Part shown: positions 43,669-52,172 of the stretch, in pieces
How positions within the stretch are numbered: position 1 is the first letter of the stretch
Layout of the letters: each line of letters opens with the position of its first letter
Assembly (NCBI RefSeq): GCF_000013045.1
Contig: NC_007677.1
Span: 620,001-684,000, forward strand
Reading direction: 5' to 3'
From: Salinibacter ruber DSM 13855
Lineage (GTDB): Bacteria > Bacteroidota > Rhodothermia > Rhodothermales > Salinibacteraceae
DNA: 64,000 bases
Made by a program: the position numbers and the translations under genes
The notes under the pieces: generated by a model
Databases searched by the model: none
Seen by the model: the letters and a program-made list of their open reading frames with translations, nothing else
What the model was told of the DNA's origin: nothing

Positions 43669-44473
43669 ATCGAAGAACGTGTGTGGTGAAAGCCGAAGTG
43701 GAATGGAAACAGCATGGCCGTCACGGCCGAAGGGACATGGACGCAGGCAGGCGGGGCGTTGCGAAAGGCCCGCGTTCAGTGAGTCCGCCCGGGAGCGCTT
43801 TTGCAGAAGGCCCCGAGGGCCCGCCCACGCAGGGGTCTTCTCACTGCAGAGCAACATTTGGAGCTGCCCCATTATACAAACGACGGCGCGACGGACTCAC
43901 GAATTTTGATTTAAGGGAGGGCTCGGGGGGGCGCTGGCCGTCTCACGTCCCCCTGGGGATCATTCAAGCCGGAAAGACAATACTCTTAGGTGACATTCGG
44001 CATTCACGGGAAGCGTTCCCGAGGGTGCCAGGGATGCGCTCATGCACGCGAGCAGCCGAAAACACGCAATCGACCACGGCATGGCTCGCGGGGCGAGTCT
44101 GGGGACGCAGACGCGCGGGCCGGCCGTTCTGCACAGCAGAGGCACGGCCTGCGCCTCGTCGCGGTCCCCGTTCGGCTTCGTCTACTGACCCGCATCCCAC
44201 TCCGTTTGGCTGTGTCCGGACACAGGGAGGCAGCCCCGTTCGAACCCATTGCTCACGAGTCAATCCGTGCCCGAGCACTCGGTGCCGGTTCAGGGTCCGT
44301 TGGGCGCCGCACGGCGGTGCCTCGCAGCCAGTCGTCACATCACGCCTGGCCGACCCTGGTGGCAGTTCCGCTTGGTCCCTTCGCTGTTGTTCCGTTTGTA
44401 CTGATGTTGCGAAGCGCCCGTTGGACCCACTCCCGCCCGCCGGCACAGGGGCAGGCACACCCCGACCCCACAT
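43669..44473. other. divergent gltA / RNase G leader region
   Basis: About 800 bases between divergent genes with no gene I can support. At 43805-43841 a 10-base-pair stem (AGAAGGCCCC with GGGGTCTTCT, one wobble, 17-base loop) lies in the gltA leader about 140 bases before its start. A small hairpin CGGGAA/TTCCCG occurs near 44007. The long space before the RNase G start would allow the kind of structured 5' leader that rne genes use for self-control, which is speculation here. Confidence 0.45.
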
Positions 44474-46264
44474 ATGTCCAAAGAAATTGTCTTCAACGTC
44501 GGCAACGAGCAGACGCGCATCGCCATCGTCGAAGATGGCAAGCTCGTCGAGCTCTACATTGAAAACGCCGAGCACAAGCGCACGATTGGCAACCTGTACC
44601 TGGGGCAGATCCGAAAGGTGATGCCCAGCATCCAGGCGGCCTTCGTCGACATCGGGCAGGAGCAGGACGCCTTTCTCCACTTCTCGGACCTGTCCGACAA
44701 CCTGCCGTACCTGCTCGACTTCCTGGGGCTCGAGGCGCCGACGGTGGAGGCGATCGATGTGCCGAAGGGAAAGAAAGACTGGGACAAGCGCCCGTCCGAC
44801 CTGCTGAACCGCGGGCAGACGATCCTCGTCCAGGTCACCAAGGAGCCCATCTCGAACAAGGGCAGCCGCATCTCCACGGACATCTCGCTCGCGGGGCGCT
44901 TCCTGGTGCTGGTGCCCCTGCAGAACTACGTTGCCGTCTCCCGCAAGATTACCGACGACGAGGAGCGCCGCCGCCTCGAGTCCCTGGCCAGCAGCCTCGT
45001 CCCCGACGGCGTGGGGGTCATCGTGCGCACCGTGGCCCAGGACCGCGACGCCAAGTCGCTGGACAAGGACATGAAGCTGCTGATGGAGCGGTGGCGCCGC
45101 GTGGAGAAGCGCCTCAAGGACAAGCCGAGTCCCCCGGAGCTCGTGCACGAGGATGTGGACATGGCGTCCTCCATCGTGCGGGATGAGTTTTCGGAGGAGT
45201 ACGACCGCATCCTGGTCGACCACGAGGGGCTGTACAGCAGCATTCAGAGCTACGTGCGGGCCGTGGGGCCGCAGCTGGTCGACCGCGTGGAGCTGCACGA
45301 GGGCGACCAGCCGGTCTTCGAGTCGGTGGGGATCCAGCACGGGGCCGACCGCGCGTTCAAGGACCGCGTGGAGCTGCCGTCCGGCGGCTACCTCTTCATC
45401 GAGAAGACCGAGGCGATGCACGTGGTCGACGTAAACTCGGGACGCTCCGGGAAGGGCAAATCGCAGGCCGAAAACTCGCTCAACGTCAACCTGGAGGCCG
45501 CCCGCGTGATTGCCCGGCAGATTCGACTCCGCGACCTGGGGGGCATCATCGTCGTCGACTTCATCGACCTGCGGGATGAGGACGACAAGAAAAAGGTCTA
45601 CGACGAGGTCAAGAAGGGCTTCGAGGAAGACCGCGCGGTGACGAAGGTGCTGCCGATGAGCGACTTTGGGCTCGTCGAGATCACCCGCCAGCGGCTCCGC
45701 CCCAGCATCACGACGACCTTTTCGTCGGCCAACGGGACCCCGTCCGACGACGGCGACGACGGGGCCGACCCCGAAGAGCTCCGCCAGGCCGAGCGCAAAA
45801 TTCAGAGCCTGGAGAAGGAGGTGGAGAAGCGCGAGCGCGAGGTGAAGCGCCTGAAGGCGGAGGACGACACCCCGGACGAAGAGGTGACGGCCCTGCGGCA
45901 GAAAATTCAGGCGCTCGAAGACAAGCTCGAAGCGGCCCGGGCCCAGCAGACGGCGGAGAACGCGACGCCACGTCCGTCTTCGTCGGATGGATCCGCCGCC
46001 TCCGCAGAGGGGGACGCCGCCCCCGACGAACTTGTGGAGGACATCGAGCAGTGGCTCGTGGCGCACAGCGACACCCACCGCGCCGTGACGCTCCGGGTGC
46101 ATCCGTTCGTCGCGGCGTTCCTGCGGCGCCCCGTGCCCACGTACACGACCCGCTGGTTCATGGAGCACCTGGTGCGCGTCCACGTCGAGGCGGACACCGA
46201 GGTGCCGCCGCACACCTTTCAGGTGACGGACGAGTCCGGCGCTCCCCTGCCGGAGTCGCCGTAG
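44474..46264 (+). CDS. rng: RNase E/G family endoribonuclease lacking the Zn-link
   Basis: A 596-residue ribonuclease. The N-terminal S1/RNase H-like part (IGNLYLGQIRKVMPSIQAAF, DIGQEQDAFLH) and the catalytic DNase I-like part are intact: VVDVNSGRSGKGK with Asp near 317 and GGIIVVDFIDL with Asp near 361, the magnesium ligands. RQRLRPS near 415 normally leads to the CPxCxG Zn-link that joins two catalytic domains; here the entire protein has no cysteine, and residues about 434-495 form a charged heptad coiled coil (ERKIQSLEKEVEKREREVKR). The RNase G-type C-terminal domain follows (HPFVAAFL...). It should cut single-stranded RNA in rRNA and mRNA processing. The coiled coil may replace the metal link in dimerisation. 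Confidence 0.93.
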   Translation: MSKEIVFNVGNEQTRIAIVEDGKLVELYIENAEHKRTIGNLYLGQIRKVMPSIQAAFVDIGQEQDAFLHFSDLSDNLPYLLDFLGLEAPTVEAIDVPKGKKDWDKRPSDLLNRGQTILVQVTKEPISNKGSRISTDISLAGRFLVLVPLQNYVAVSRKITDDEERRRLESLASSLVPDGVGVIVRTVAQDRDAKSLDKDMKLLMERWRRVEKRLKDKPSPPELVHEDVDMASSIVRDEFSEEYDRILVDHEGLYSSIQSYVRAVGPQLVDRVELHEGDQPVFESVGIQHGADRAFKDRVELPSGGYLFIEKTEAMHVVDVNSGRSGKGKSQAENSLNVNLEAARVIARQIRLRDLGGIIVVDFIDLRDEDDKKKVYDEVKKGFEEDRAVTKVLPMSDFGLVEITRQRLRPSITTTFSSANGTPSDDGDDGADPEELRQAERKIQSLEKEVEKREREVKRLKAEDDTPDEEVTALRQKIQALEDKLEAARAQQTAENATPRPSSSDGSAASAEGDAAPDELVEDIEQWLVAHSDTHRAVTLRVHPFVAAFLRRPVPTYTTRWFMEHLVRVHVEADTEVPPHTFQVTDESGAPLPESP

Positions 46265-46346
46265 CGGGGGCCGGCGACGGGGAAACAACTGGGGGGCAGC
46301 CCGGGATGAAATGGGGCGCGTTTTTGTTGGAGTGTGACTGTGCGGT

Positions 46347-46631
46347 ATGGACACCACTACGATCATCGACGAACTGGAAGGGGTTGCGGCCCGGCTGGGG
46401 ATCGAGGTCCGGGCCGAGGCTGGCAACTTCCGTGGGGGCCGCTGCGTCGTGGCGGGGGAGGAGGTGATTATGCTCAACACGAACGACCTGCCCGAGACGC
46501 AGCTGGTGGTGTTGGCCGAGGCGTTGCGGGACGCCCCGCTCGATACCATCTACCTGAAGCCGGCGGTGCGACGGGCCCTCGAAGAGGCCTGGGCGGAGCA
46601 CATGTCGGCGGAGGCCCCACATGACCACTAG
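46347..46631 (+). CDS. small conserved-looking hypothetical protein
   Basis: A 94-residue acidic protein with regular predicted secondary structure: a helix (IIDELEGVAARLGIEV), a beta hairpin with GRCVVAGEEVIMLN, then helices LPETQLVVLAEALRDAP and VRRALEEAWAEHMS. It reads as a real globular protein. No family is recognised. It overlaps the next gene by 11 bases, implying translational coupling with the MBL hydrolase, and follows RNase G by 82 bases. Confidence 0.7.
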   Translation: MDTTTIIDELEGVAARLGIEVRAEAGNFRGGRCVVAGEEVIMLNTNDLPETQLVVLAEALRDAPLDTIYLKPAVRRALEEAWAEHMSAEAPHDH

Positions 46632-47496
46632 TCCCCACGTGTCCACAGACGTCCCGCCGGCCGACCGCCACGCCCGTACGCCCCCGGTCACCGCCACCTT
46701 GTTGGGGACGGGGACCTCCACCGGGGTGCCCGTCATCGGGTGCGACTGCGAGGTGTGCACCTCCGCTGATCCGCGTGACACGCGCACCCGCTGTGCCTGC
46801 TACGTGGAGGTGGGCGACATGGGCCTCCTCATCGATACAGGCCCGGACTTTCGGGCGCAGGCCCTCCGCGAAGACATCGACCGCATCGACGCGGTCTGCT
46901 ACACCCACCACCACTTCGACCACGTCGTGGGGCTCGACGACCTGCGGCCCTACTTCCGGGACAACCGGCGCGTGATGCCGTGCTACGCCCACGCCGAGAC
47001 CGCCGCGGTGCTCCGGCGCAACTACGACTACGTCTTTGGGGGGGACCCGTATCCCGGCGCCGCGAACGTGGAGCTGGAGGTCGTGGACGGCCCGTTCCGC
47101 GTGCCGAGCCGCACCGCCGCCGACACCGCGGTTCCCGTCGACCCCATCTTGCTGATGCACGGCGACGTGCCGGTGTACGGCTACCGCCTCGGCCGCTTCG
47201 CGTACCTGACGGACGCGAGTGCCATCCCCGAGGCCAGCTACGAGCAACTGCAGGGCATCGACACGCTCGTCCTCGACGGCCTCCGCCCCCGGCCGCACCC
47301 CACCCATTTCTCGTTCGACGAGGCCGTGGCCGCCGCCCGCCGCATCGGAGCACGCGAGACGTACCTCGTCCACATGACCCACGACGTGCGCCACGCCGAG
47401 GCGGAGGCCGCCCTCCCCGACGACGTCCACCTCGCCCACGACGGGCTCACGCTGGAGGTGCCGGCGTACGATTCTGCCGGGCAGGACGAGCGGTGA
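46621..47496 (+). CDS. metallo-beta-lactamase fold hydrolase (PhnP-like)
   Basis: A 291-residue MBL-fold enzyme. The metal site THHHFDHVVGLDDL is at residues 95-108; a GTGTSTGVPVIGCDCEVC segment near 29-46, with its three cysteines, is typical of the PhnP/MBL-fold phosphodiesterase group, where these residues form a structural zinc site. FAYLTDASAIPE and VLDGLRPRPHPTHFS supply the remaining ligands, and HMTHDV the last His. PhnP cleaves cyclic phosphodiesters in phosphonate breakdown, but no phn genes are near, so the substrate is open. Translationally coupled to the upstream small gene. Confidence 0.88.
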   Translation: MTTSPHVSTDVPPADRHARTPPVTATLLGTGTSTGVPVIGCDCEVCTSADPRDTRTRCACYVEVGDMGLLIDTGPDFRAQALREDIDRIDAVCYTHHHFDHVVGLDDLRPYFRDNRRVMPCYAHAETAAVLRRNYDYVFGGDPYPGAANVELEVVDGPFRVPSRTAADTAVPVDPILLMHGDVPVYGYRLGRFAYLTDASAIPEASYEQLQGIDTLVLDGLRPRPHPTHFSFDEAVAAARRIGARETYLVHMTHDVRHAEAEAALPDDVHLAHDGLTLEVPAYDSAGQDER

Positions 47497-47560
47497 ATCT
47501 TTCCGCCCGGTCGGCAATTGATGGGAGGGAGTTTTTCTCCGTCACGACCCGTTGCGCCCC

Positions 47561-47989
47561 GTGCCCCTCCTTGTCCTCAACGGCCCCAACCTGAACCTGC
47601 TCGGTGTCCGCGAGCCGGAGACCTACGGCACCACGACGCTCGCCGACATTGAGGCGGATCTCACCGCGGCGTTTCTCAAGGTCACGCTTCGGTTCGCGCA
47701 GGAGAACAGCGAAGGCGCGCTCATCGATCACCTGCACGCCGCGCACGAGGATGGCGTCGACGGCGTCGTCTTCAATCCAGGCGGGTACACGCACACGTCC
47801 GTCGCCCTGCGGGACGCCGTGGCCGCCATCGATCCGCCCGTGGTGGAGGTGCACCTGTCCAACGTCCACGCCCGCGAGGACTTCCGGCGCACGTCGCGGA
47901 TCGCCCCGGCCTGCGTGGGGCAGATGAGCGGGTTCGGGGCGGCGGGGTATCGGCTGGCGGTGGAGTACTTCGTGAACCGTGACACGTGA
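47561..47989 (+). CDS. aroQ: 3-dehydroquinate dehydratase, type II
   Basis: A 142-residue shikimate-pathway enzyme, normal for the dodecameric type II class. NGPNLNLLGVREPETYG carries the catalytic Tyr and Arg; FNPGGYTHTSVALRDA and VEVHLSNVHAREDFRRTS hold the catalytic His and substrate contacts; APACVGQMSGFGAAGY is the C-terminal signature. A GTG at 47561 gives the usual MPLLVLNGPN start; a TTG nine bases earlier is the alternative. It follows the MBL gene after 64 bases. Confidence 0.95.
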   Translation: MPLLVLNGPNLNLLGVREPETYGTTTLADIEADLTAAFLKVTLRFAQENSEGALIDHLHAAHEDGVDGVVFNPGGYTHTSVALRDAVAAIDPPVVEVHLSNVHAREDFRRTSRIAPACVGQMSGFGAAGYRLAVEYFVNRDT

Positions 47990-48044
47990 GGCGTGAGGGA
48001 GTGCGGGGGACGGACAGGGAGGCCGTTCCGGAGAGACGTGCAGT

Positions 48045-48122
48045 GTGGGAACGTGGAGAGTTGAGGGTTGAGAGTTGGGAGAGGCTGTTCATTCCCACCG
48101 TGGCCCTCTCTCCAATCTCTCC
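48045..48122. repeat. GTTGAGAG-word repeat with inverted arms
   Basis: GTGGGAA (48045-48051) pairs with TTCCCAC (48092-48098), and GAGAGTTGAGGGTTGAGAG-type words (48055-48084) face CCCTCTCTCCAATCTCTCC (48104-48122). It lies between aroQ and the YdjM-like gene and resembles in design the other short-word elements of the window. Confidence 0.65.
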
Positions 48123-48157
48123 GTTTGCTGTTGCTGTTGCATTTCGGTACTGACTAG

Positions 48158-48634
48158 ATGGCGGGCTACAAGGGTCACATTGCGGGCGCGACGGTCTTTG
48201 GGGGCGCGTACCTGGCGGCCCTCGGGTACGCGTTCTCCGTCGACGCGGCCTACCGGCAGTTTACGGCGCTGGAGCAGGTGGGCTACCCGCTCGCGCTCCT
48301 GGCGCTGGCGCTCCTGTTTGGCCTCTGGCCGGACGTGGACACCGATTCGAAGGGGCAGGAGATCTTCTACTCGATTTTCTTTGCCGTAGACCTGTTCCTG
48401 GTGGTGACGGAGCAGTTCCGGGCCGCGGCCTACCTGGGCCTCGTGGCGGTGCTGCTGGTGCTGAGCACGCACCGGGGCTGGACGCACACCTGGTGGGCGA
48501 TGGTGCTGGTGCCGTCGCCGTTGCTCATCCTCCCGTACCTCCACGTGCCGGGGCGGCCGCTCGTGGGGCTCCCGTTCTACGGGGCGGCGGTGGTGGGGTA
48601 TTTGAGCCACCTCGTCGTGGATCGGCTGTGGTAG
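48158..48634 (+). CDS. YdjM-like membrane-bound putative metal-dependent hydrolase
   Basis: A 158-residue integral membrane protein with about five helices. The polar residues conserved in the YdjM (DUF457) family stand out between helices: GHIAG at 5-9, LWPDVDTDSKGQE near 56-68, STHRGWTHTWW near 108-118 and YLSHLVVDRLW at the end. These His and Asp residues are thought to bind metal. Enzymatic activity is not established for the family. It precedes murJ by 100 bases, with a short-word repeat between. Confidence 0.85.
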   Translation: MAGYKGHIAGATVFGGAYLAALGYAFSVDAAYRQFTALEQVGYPLALLALALLFGLWPDVDTDSKGQEIFYSIFFAVDLFLVVTEQFRAAAYLGLVAVLLVLSTHRGWTHTWWAMVLVPSPLLILPYLHVPGRPLVGLPFYGAAVVGYLSHLVVDRLW

Positions 48635-48646
48635 GTTTCTGGTTAT

Positions 48647-48685
48647 GGGTTGAACGGTGAGGGTTTTGCGTTGAGAGTTGAGGGG
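48647..48685. repeat. GTTGAGAG-word single arm
   Basis: GGGTTGAACGGTGAGGGTTT and TGCGTTGAGAGTTGAGGG form one arm of the GTT-word family between the YdjM-like gene and murJ. No facing arm was found. Confidence 0.55.
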
Positions 48686-48732
48686 GCATCGGGTGGGGTC
48701 GTTGGTTGGAGGTTGGGTTATTAGAACAAGTG

Positions 48733-50430
48733 ATGGGTGACGAAGCGGAGACCGTATCGGCGGAGGCAGAGTCCGCGTCGGACGCGGAGGGGGAGAGTGC
48801 GGCGGGATCGGTGGCGGGCGGCATTTTCCTGAGCCGGATGTTTGGGCTGCTGCGGGAGCGGGCGGTGGCCTACTTCTTTGGGGTGGGGGCGCACGCGGAC
48901 GTGCTGCAGGTGGCCTTCAAGTCGCCCAACCTGCTGCAGAACCTGCTGGGAGAGGGCACGATCTCGGCCGCGTTCATCCCCATCTACAGCCGCCTGCTCG
49001 ACGAAGACCGGCCCGCGGCGGCGGGGCGCTTTGCGGGGGCCATCTTTGGGGTGCTGCTGGCCGCGGCGGGCGGCGTGGCGCTACTCGGGGTCGTCTTTGC
49101 GGAGCCGATCGTGACGGTGCTGGCGCCGGGCTTCCTGGACGATGCAGCCCAGGTAGCGGCGGGGGACCTTCCGTTCAACCGATTTGACCTGGCGGTGCGG
49201 GCCGTGCGCCTCATCTTTCCGATGGCCGGGGTGCTCGTGCTCTCGGCGTGGGCGTTAGGCGTGCTCAACAGCCACCGCCAGTTCTTTGTCCCTTACGTGG
49301 CGCCGACGCTGTGGAACGCGGCCATCATCGCAACCCTCTTCGGCGGCGGGTACGTGCTGGCCGGCACGCCCGGCGCGCCGGACGCCCTGTCGAGCGACGC
49401 CCTTACACAGCTGCTTCTGGTTGCCTGCGTGGGGGCCTTCGGCGGCGGGTTGTTTCAGTTTGGGGTGCAGCTGCCGTTCGTGGTGCGGGAGATGGAGGGC
49501 TTCTCGTTGTCGCTGTCGACGCGCGTGGAGGGGGTGCGCGAGGCGCTCAGCGCGTTCGGGCCGGTGGTGGCGAGCCGGGGCGTGGCGCAGCTGTCGGCGT
49601 ACCTCGATCTGTTTCTGGCGTCGTGGCTGGCGGTGGGGGCCCTCAGCGCGCTCCGCTACGCCCAGCTGCTCTACATGCTGCCCATCAGTCTTTTTGGCAT
49701 GTCGGTGGCCGCTTCGGAGCTGCCGGAGCTGTCGCGCCTGACGCAAGAGAAGGTGGCGGCGTTCTCGGCACGCCTGCGCCGCTCGCTGCGGCAGATTGCG
49801 TTCCTCACGGTGCCGACGGTGGTGGGCTACCTTGCCTTCGGCGTGCTGCTGGTGGGGGCGCTCTTCCGGACCGGCCAGTTCCAGGCGGCGAGCACGTGGC
49901 TCGTCGCGATCGTGCTCGGCGGGTATAGCCTCGGCATCCTGGCGACGACCTTCTCGCGCCTCCTCCAGAACGCGTTTTACGCGATCGGCGACACCACGAC
50001 GCCGGCCTGGATTGCCGTCCTGCGCGTCACGGTCTCGACGCTCGTGGCCGTGCCCGCGATGTTCTGGCTCGACACGATTGCGCTCGAACGGGTTGTGGGC
50101 CCGCTGTCGGGCGACGCGCTTTTCCTCGGCGCGCTCGGGCTCAGCCTGGGGGCCACGGTCGGGGCGTGGGTGGAGGTCGCGGCGCTGCGGCACTGGCTTC
50201 GGGGGCCGCTCCCCGACGCGCGCATTCCGTGGGGCCCCGTCGGGCGCATGGTGGGCCTCGCGCTCGTGTCGCTCGGGCCGGGGGCGGCCGCGTGGGGCCT
50301 CCTCCCGAGCTGGCATGTGCTCCTCGTGGCGCCGCTCGTCGTGGCGGCGTACGCGGCCGCCTACCTCGGGGCGGCCTGGGGGCTCGGCGTCGGCGAGATC
50401 GAGGCGTGGACGCGGCGGTTCTTTGGGTAG
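48733..50430 (+). CDS. murJ: lipid II flippase MurJ
   Basis: A 565-residue MOP-superfamily membrane protein with 14 predicted helices. The N-terminal signature SRMFGLLRERAVAYFFGVGAHADVLQVAFKSPNLLQNLLGEG is intact (seen in pieces from residues 36 to 77), including the arginines that contact lipid II. It flips the peptidoglycan precursor across the inner membrane. ATG 48733 (MGDEAETV) is used; a TTG 27 bases upstream lies in repeat sequence. The first 30 residues are acidic and soluble, longer than usual. Standing between unrelated genes. Confidence 0.93.
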   Translation: MGDEAETVSAEAESASDAEGESAAGSVAGGIFLSRMFGLLRERAVAYFFGVGAHADVLQVAFKSPNLLQNLLGEGTISAAFIPIYSRLLDEDRPAAAGRFAGAIFGVLLAAAGGVALLGVVFAEPIVTVLAPGFLDDAAQVAAGDLPFNRFDLAVRAVRLIFPMAGVLVLSAWALGVLNSHRQFFVPYVAPTLWNAAIIATLFGGGYVLAGTPGAPDALSSDALTQLLLVACVGAFGGGLFQFGVQLPFVVREMEGFSLSLSTRVEGVREALSAFGPVVASRGVAQLSAYLDLFLASWLAVGALSALRYAQLLYMLPISLFGMSVAASELPELSRLTQEKVAAFSARLRRSLRQIAFLTVPTVVGYLAFGVLLVGALFRTGQFQAASTWLVAIVLGGYSLGILATTFSRLLQNAFYAIGDTTTPAWIAVLRVTVSTLVAVPAMFWLDTIALERVVGPLSGDALFLGALGLSLGATVGAWVEVAALRHWLRGPLPDARIPWGPVGRMVGLALVSLGPGAAAWGLLPSWHVLLVAPLVVAAYAAAYLGAAWGLGVGEIEAWTRRFFG

Positions 50431-50567
50431 CGGCGTGGAGGGGGCCGATTTAGCAAGAATGGCCGCAGATTTGCGGGGTGTGAACCATGCGCCAGGGGCA
50501 TCAGTAGCACCCTGCTCGATAGCGCGTAGCGCGATGTTTTCAGCCCATCCCGTCTTCTGTCCGTCCG

Positions 50568-51134
50568 ATGCCTGATTCCGACGAGGTCGACCTCGGCCCC
50601 GGCACGCTGCTCATCTCGGCCCCAATGATGCAGGATCCGAACTTCCGCCGGTCCGTGGTGCTGCTCTGCGAGCACAACGACCGGGAGGGCACCTTCGGGC
50701 TCATCCTGAACCGCGAGCTCGACGTGAGCCTGGGGGATGTGCTCGACGAGTACGTCACCTACGACCCGCCGCTGTACATGGGGGGCCCGGTGCAGCGCGA
50801 AACCCTGCACTACCTCCACACGCGGGAGGACATTCCGGGCGGCGTGGCGCTGCCCGGCGACATGACGTGGGGCGGCGACTTCGAGGCTGTGCAGCAGCTC
50901 GCCAAGGGCGGGGACGCCGCGCCCGACAACCTGCGGTTCTTCCTCGGCTACGCGGGGTGGGGCCCCGGTCAGCTCGAAGGCGAGCTCGGGGAGGAGGCCT
51001 GGATTCCGGCGCCCGGCGCCGCCGAGTTCGTTTTTGACACCGATCCCGATCAGCTCTGGCGCGCCATTCTGCGGCGCATGGGTGGGGAGTACGCCGTCCT
51101 CGCCAACTTTCCCGACGACCCCCGGATGAATTAG
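50568..51134 (+). CDS. AlgH/YqgE family protein (DUF179)
   Basis: A 188-residue protein of standard family length. Signature blocks: [20 protein letters not shown] at the start, [32 protein letters not shown], and [24 protein letters not shown]. The family is widespread and its biochemical role is unresolved; the Pseudomonas member was named for alginate regulation. No secretion signal. Followed by a short-word repeat and nuoI. Confidence 0.93.
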
Positions 51135-51140
51135 GGGTTC

Positions 51141-51330
51141 TGCGTTGAGCGTTGCGTGTTGAGAGTTTCAGCGGCACGGAGATGGAATGAATGGGCTCTT
51201 GACGGAGGGCAGACGCGAGATGGAATCCTTCTTCCTGCAGTGCGTATACTTCATGCGCCTGTTGGGATCACTCCCCCGACTCTTGCCTCCTTCATCCTGA
51301 ACCCCTAACTCTCAACTTTTAACCCACAAC
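51141..51330. repeat. GTTGAGAG-word inverted arms, long spacer
   Basis: Left arm TGCGTTGAGCGTTGCGTGTT followed by GAGAGTTT (51141-51168) directly after algH; right arm CTAACTCTCAACTTTTAACC and CACAAC (51305-51330) directly before nuoI. The arms are complementary in words over a 136-base spacer without a gene. Confidence 0.65.
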
Positions 51331-51334
51331 CCCC

Positions 51335-52054
51335 ATGCCTGGCACGCCCGAGAACACAAAGAAAGAGAACGAGCGGGACCTCAATTTCTGGGAGAGCCTC
51401 TACCTGCCGGAGCTGTTCAAGGGGCTCGGCTACTCGTTCGACCGGATGGCCAACGAGCCGACCTACACGTTCGAGTACCCGGAAGAGCAGTGGTATCCGC
51501 CGGACAGCTACCGCGGGCGGCCGGTGCTCGTGGAGGAGGACGATCGGCCGCGGTGCGTCTCCTGCAACCTGTGCGCCCGGGCCTGCCCGCCGCTCGCCAT
51601 CTCCATGCAGTCGAAGGAGGTGAACAATGTGAAGGAGCGGGAGCCGGAGTGGTTCGAAATCAACATGCTCCGCTGCATCTACTGTGGCTTCTGCGAGGAG
51701 GTGTGCCCGGAGGAGGCGATCGTCATGTCGAAGGAGCACGACCTCACCTTCCAGAGCCGCGACGAGGCGGTCTTCGACCTCGACGACCTGCTGCGGCCGA
51801 GCGAGCAGATGCAGGATCGCCTCGAGTACCTGGATCAGTACAAAAACAAGCAGTTCGGGCAGCAGTGGGACTTCAAGAAGGAGAACAACCTCCACAGCGT
51901 GAAGGACCAGCACTTCCTGGACTGGCTGGCCGAGGAGGGCATGGACGACCTGGACACCACCCACCAGCGTGAAGATCGCATGGCCACGGAGGGCGATCAG
52001 GACTGGGGGGGCGACCGGCAGGGCCCGCCGCAGACCAAGCACGCCGCGGAGTAG
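51335..52054 (+). CDS. nuoI: NADH-quinone oxidoreductase subunit I
   Basis: A 239-residue ferredoxin-like complex I subunit. Two [4Fe-4S] motifs, CVSCNLCARACP and CIYCGFCEEVCP (about residues 72-83 and 112-123), and the N-terminal LYLPELFKGLGYSFDRM helix that contacts the membrane arm. The C-terminal 90 residues are acidic and longer than in E. coli NuoI. No other nuo genes are near, which is unusual because nuoI is nearly always inside the nuo operon; it may be the complex I subunit encoded apart or a duplicate serving another ferredoxin-type role. Confidence 0.9.
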   Translation: MPGTPENTKKENERDLNFWESLYLPELFKGLGYSFDRMANEPTYTFEYPEEQWYPPDSYRGRPVLVEEDDRPRCVSCNLCARACPPLAISMQSKEVNNVKEREPEWFEINMLRCIYCGFCEEVCPEEAIVMSKEHDLTFQSRDEAVFDLDDLLRPSEQMQDRLEYLDQYKNKQFGQQWDFKKENNLHSVKDQHFLDWLAEEGMDDLDTTHQREDRMATEGDQDWGGDRQGPPQTKHAAE

Positions 52055-52172
52055 TCGGGAGGCGGCTGGCCGCACCGCCATCGCAAAGCCGAAACAGTCG
52101 CCACGGTCGGGTGGGAACGGGTGCCCCCGTCTCGGCACGTCCCCTTTCTCCCCAAAACACGTCCACACGCAG

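Noticed and set aside
43964..46549. An 861-codon open frame on the minus strand opposite RNase G
   Set aside because: It mirrors the codon pattern of the true gene; it has no family motifs, and the plus-strand frame encodes an unmistakable RNase G.
48045..51330. Short repeated words considered as a CRISPR array
   Set aside because: Units are too short and degenerate, spacers are absent and no cas genes are near.
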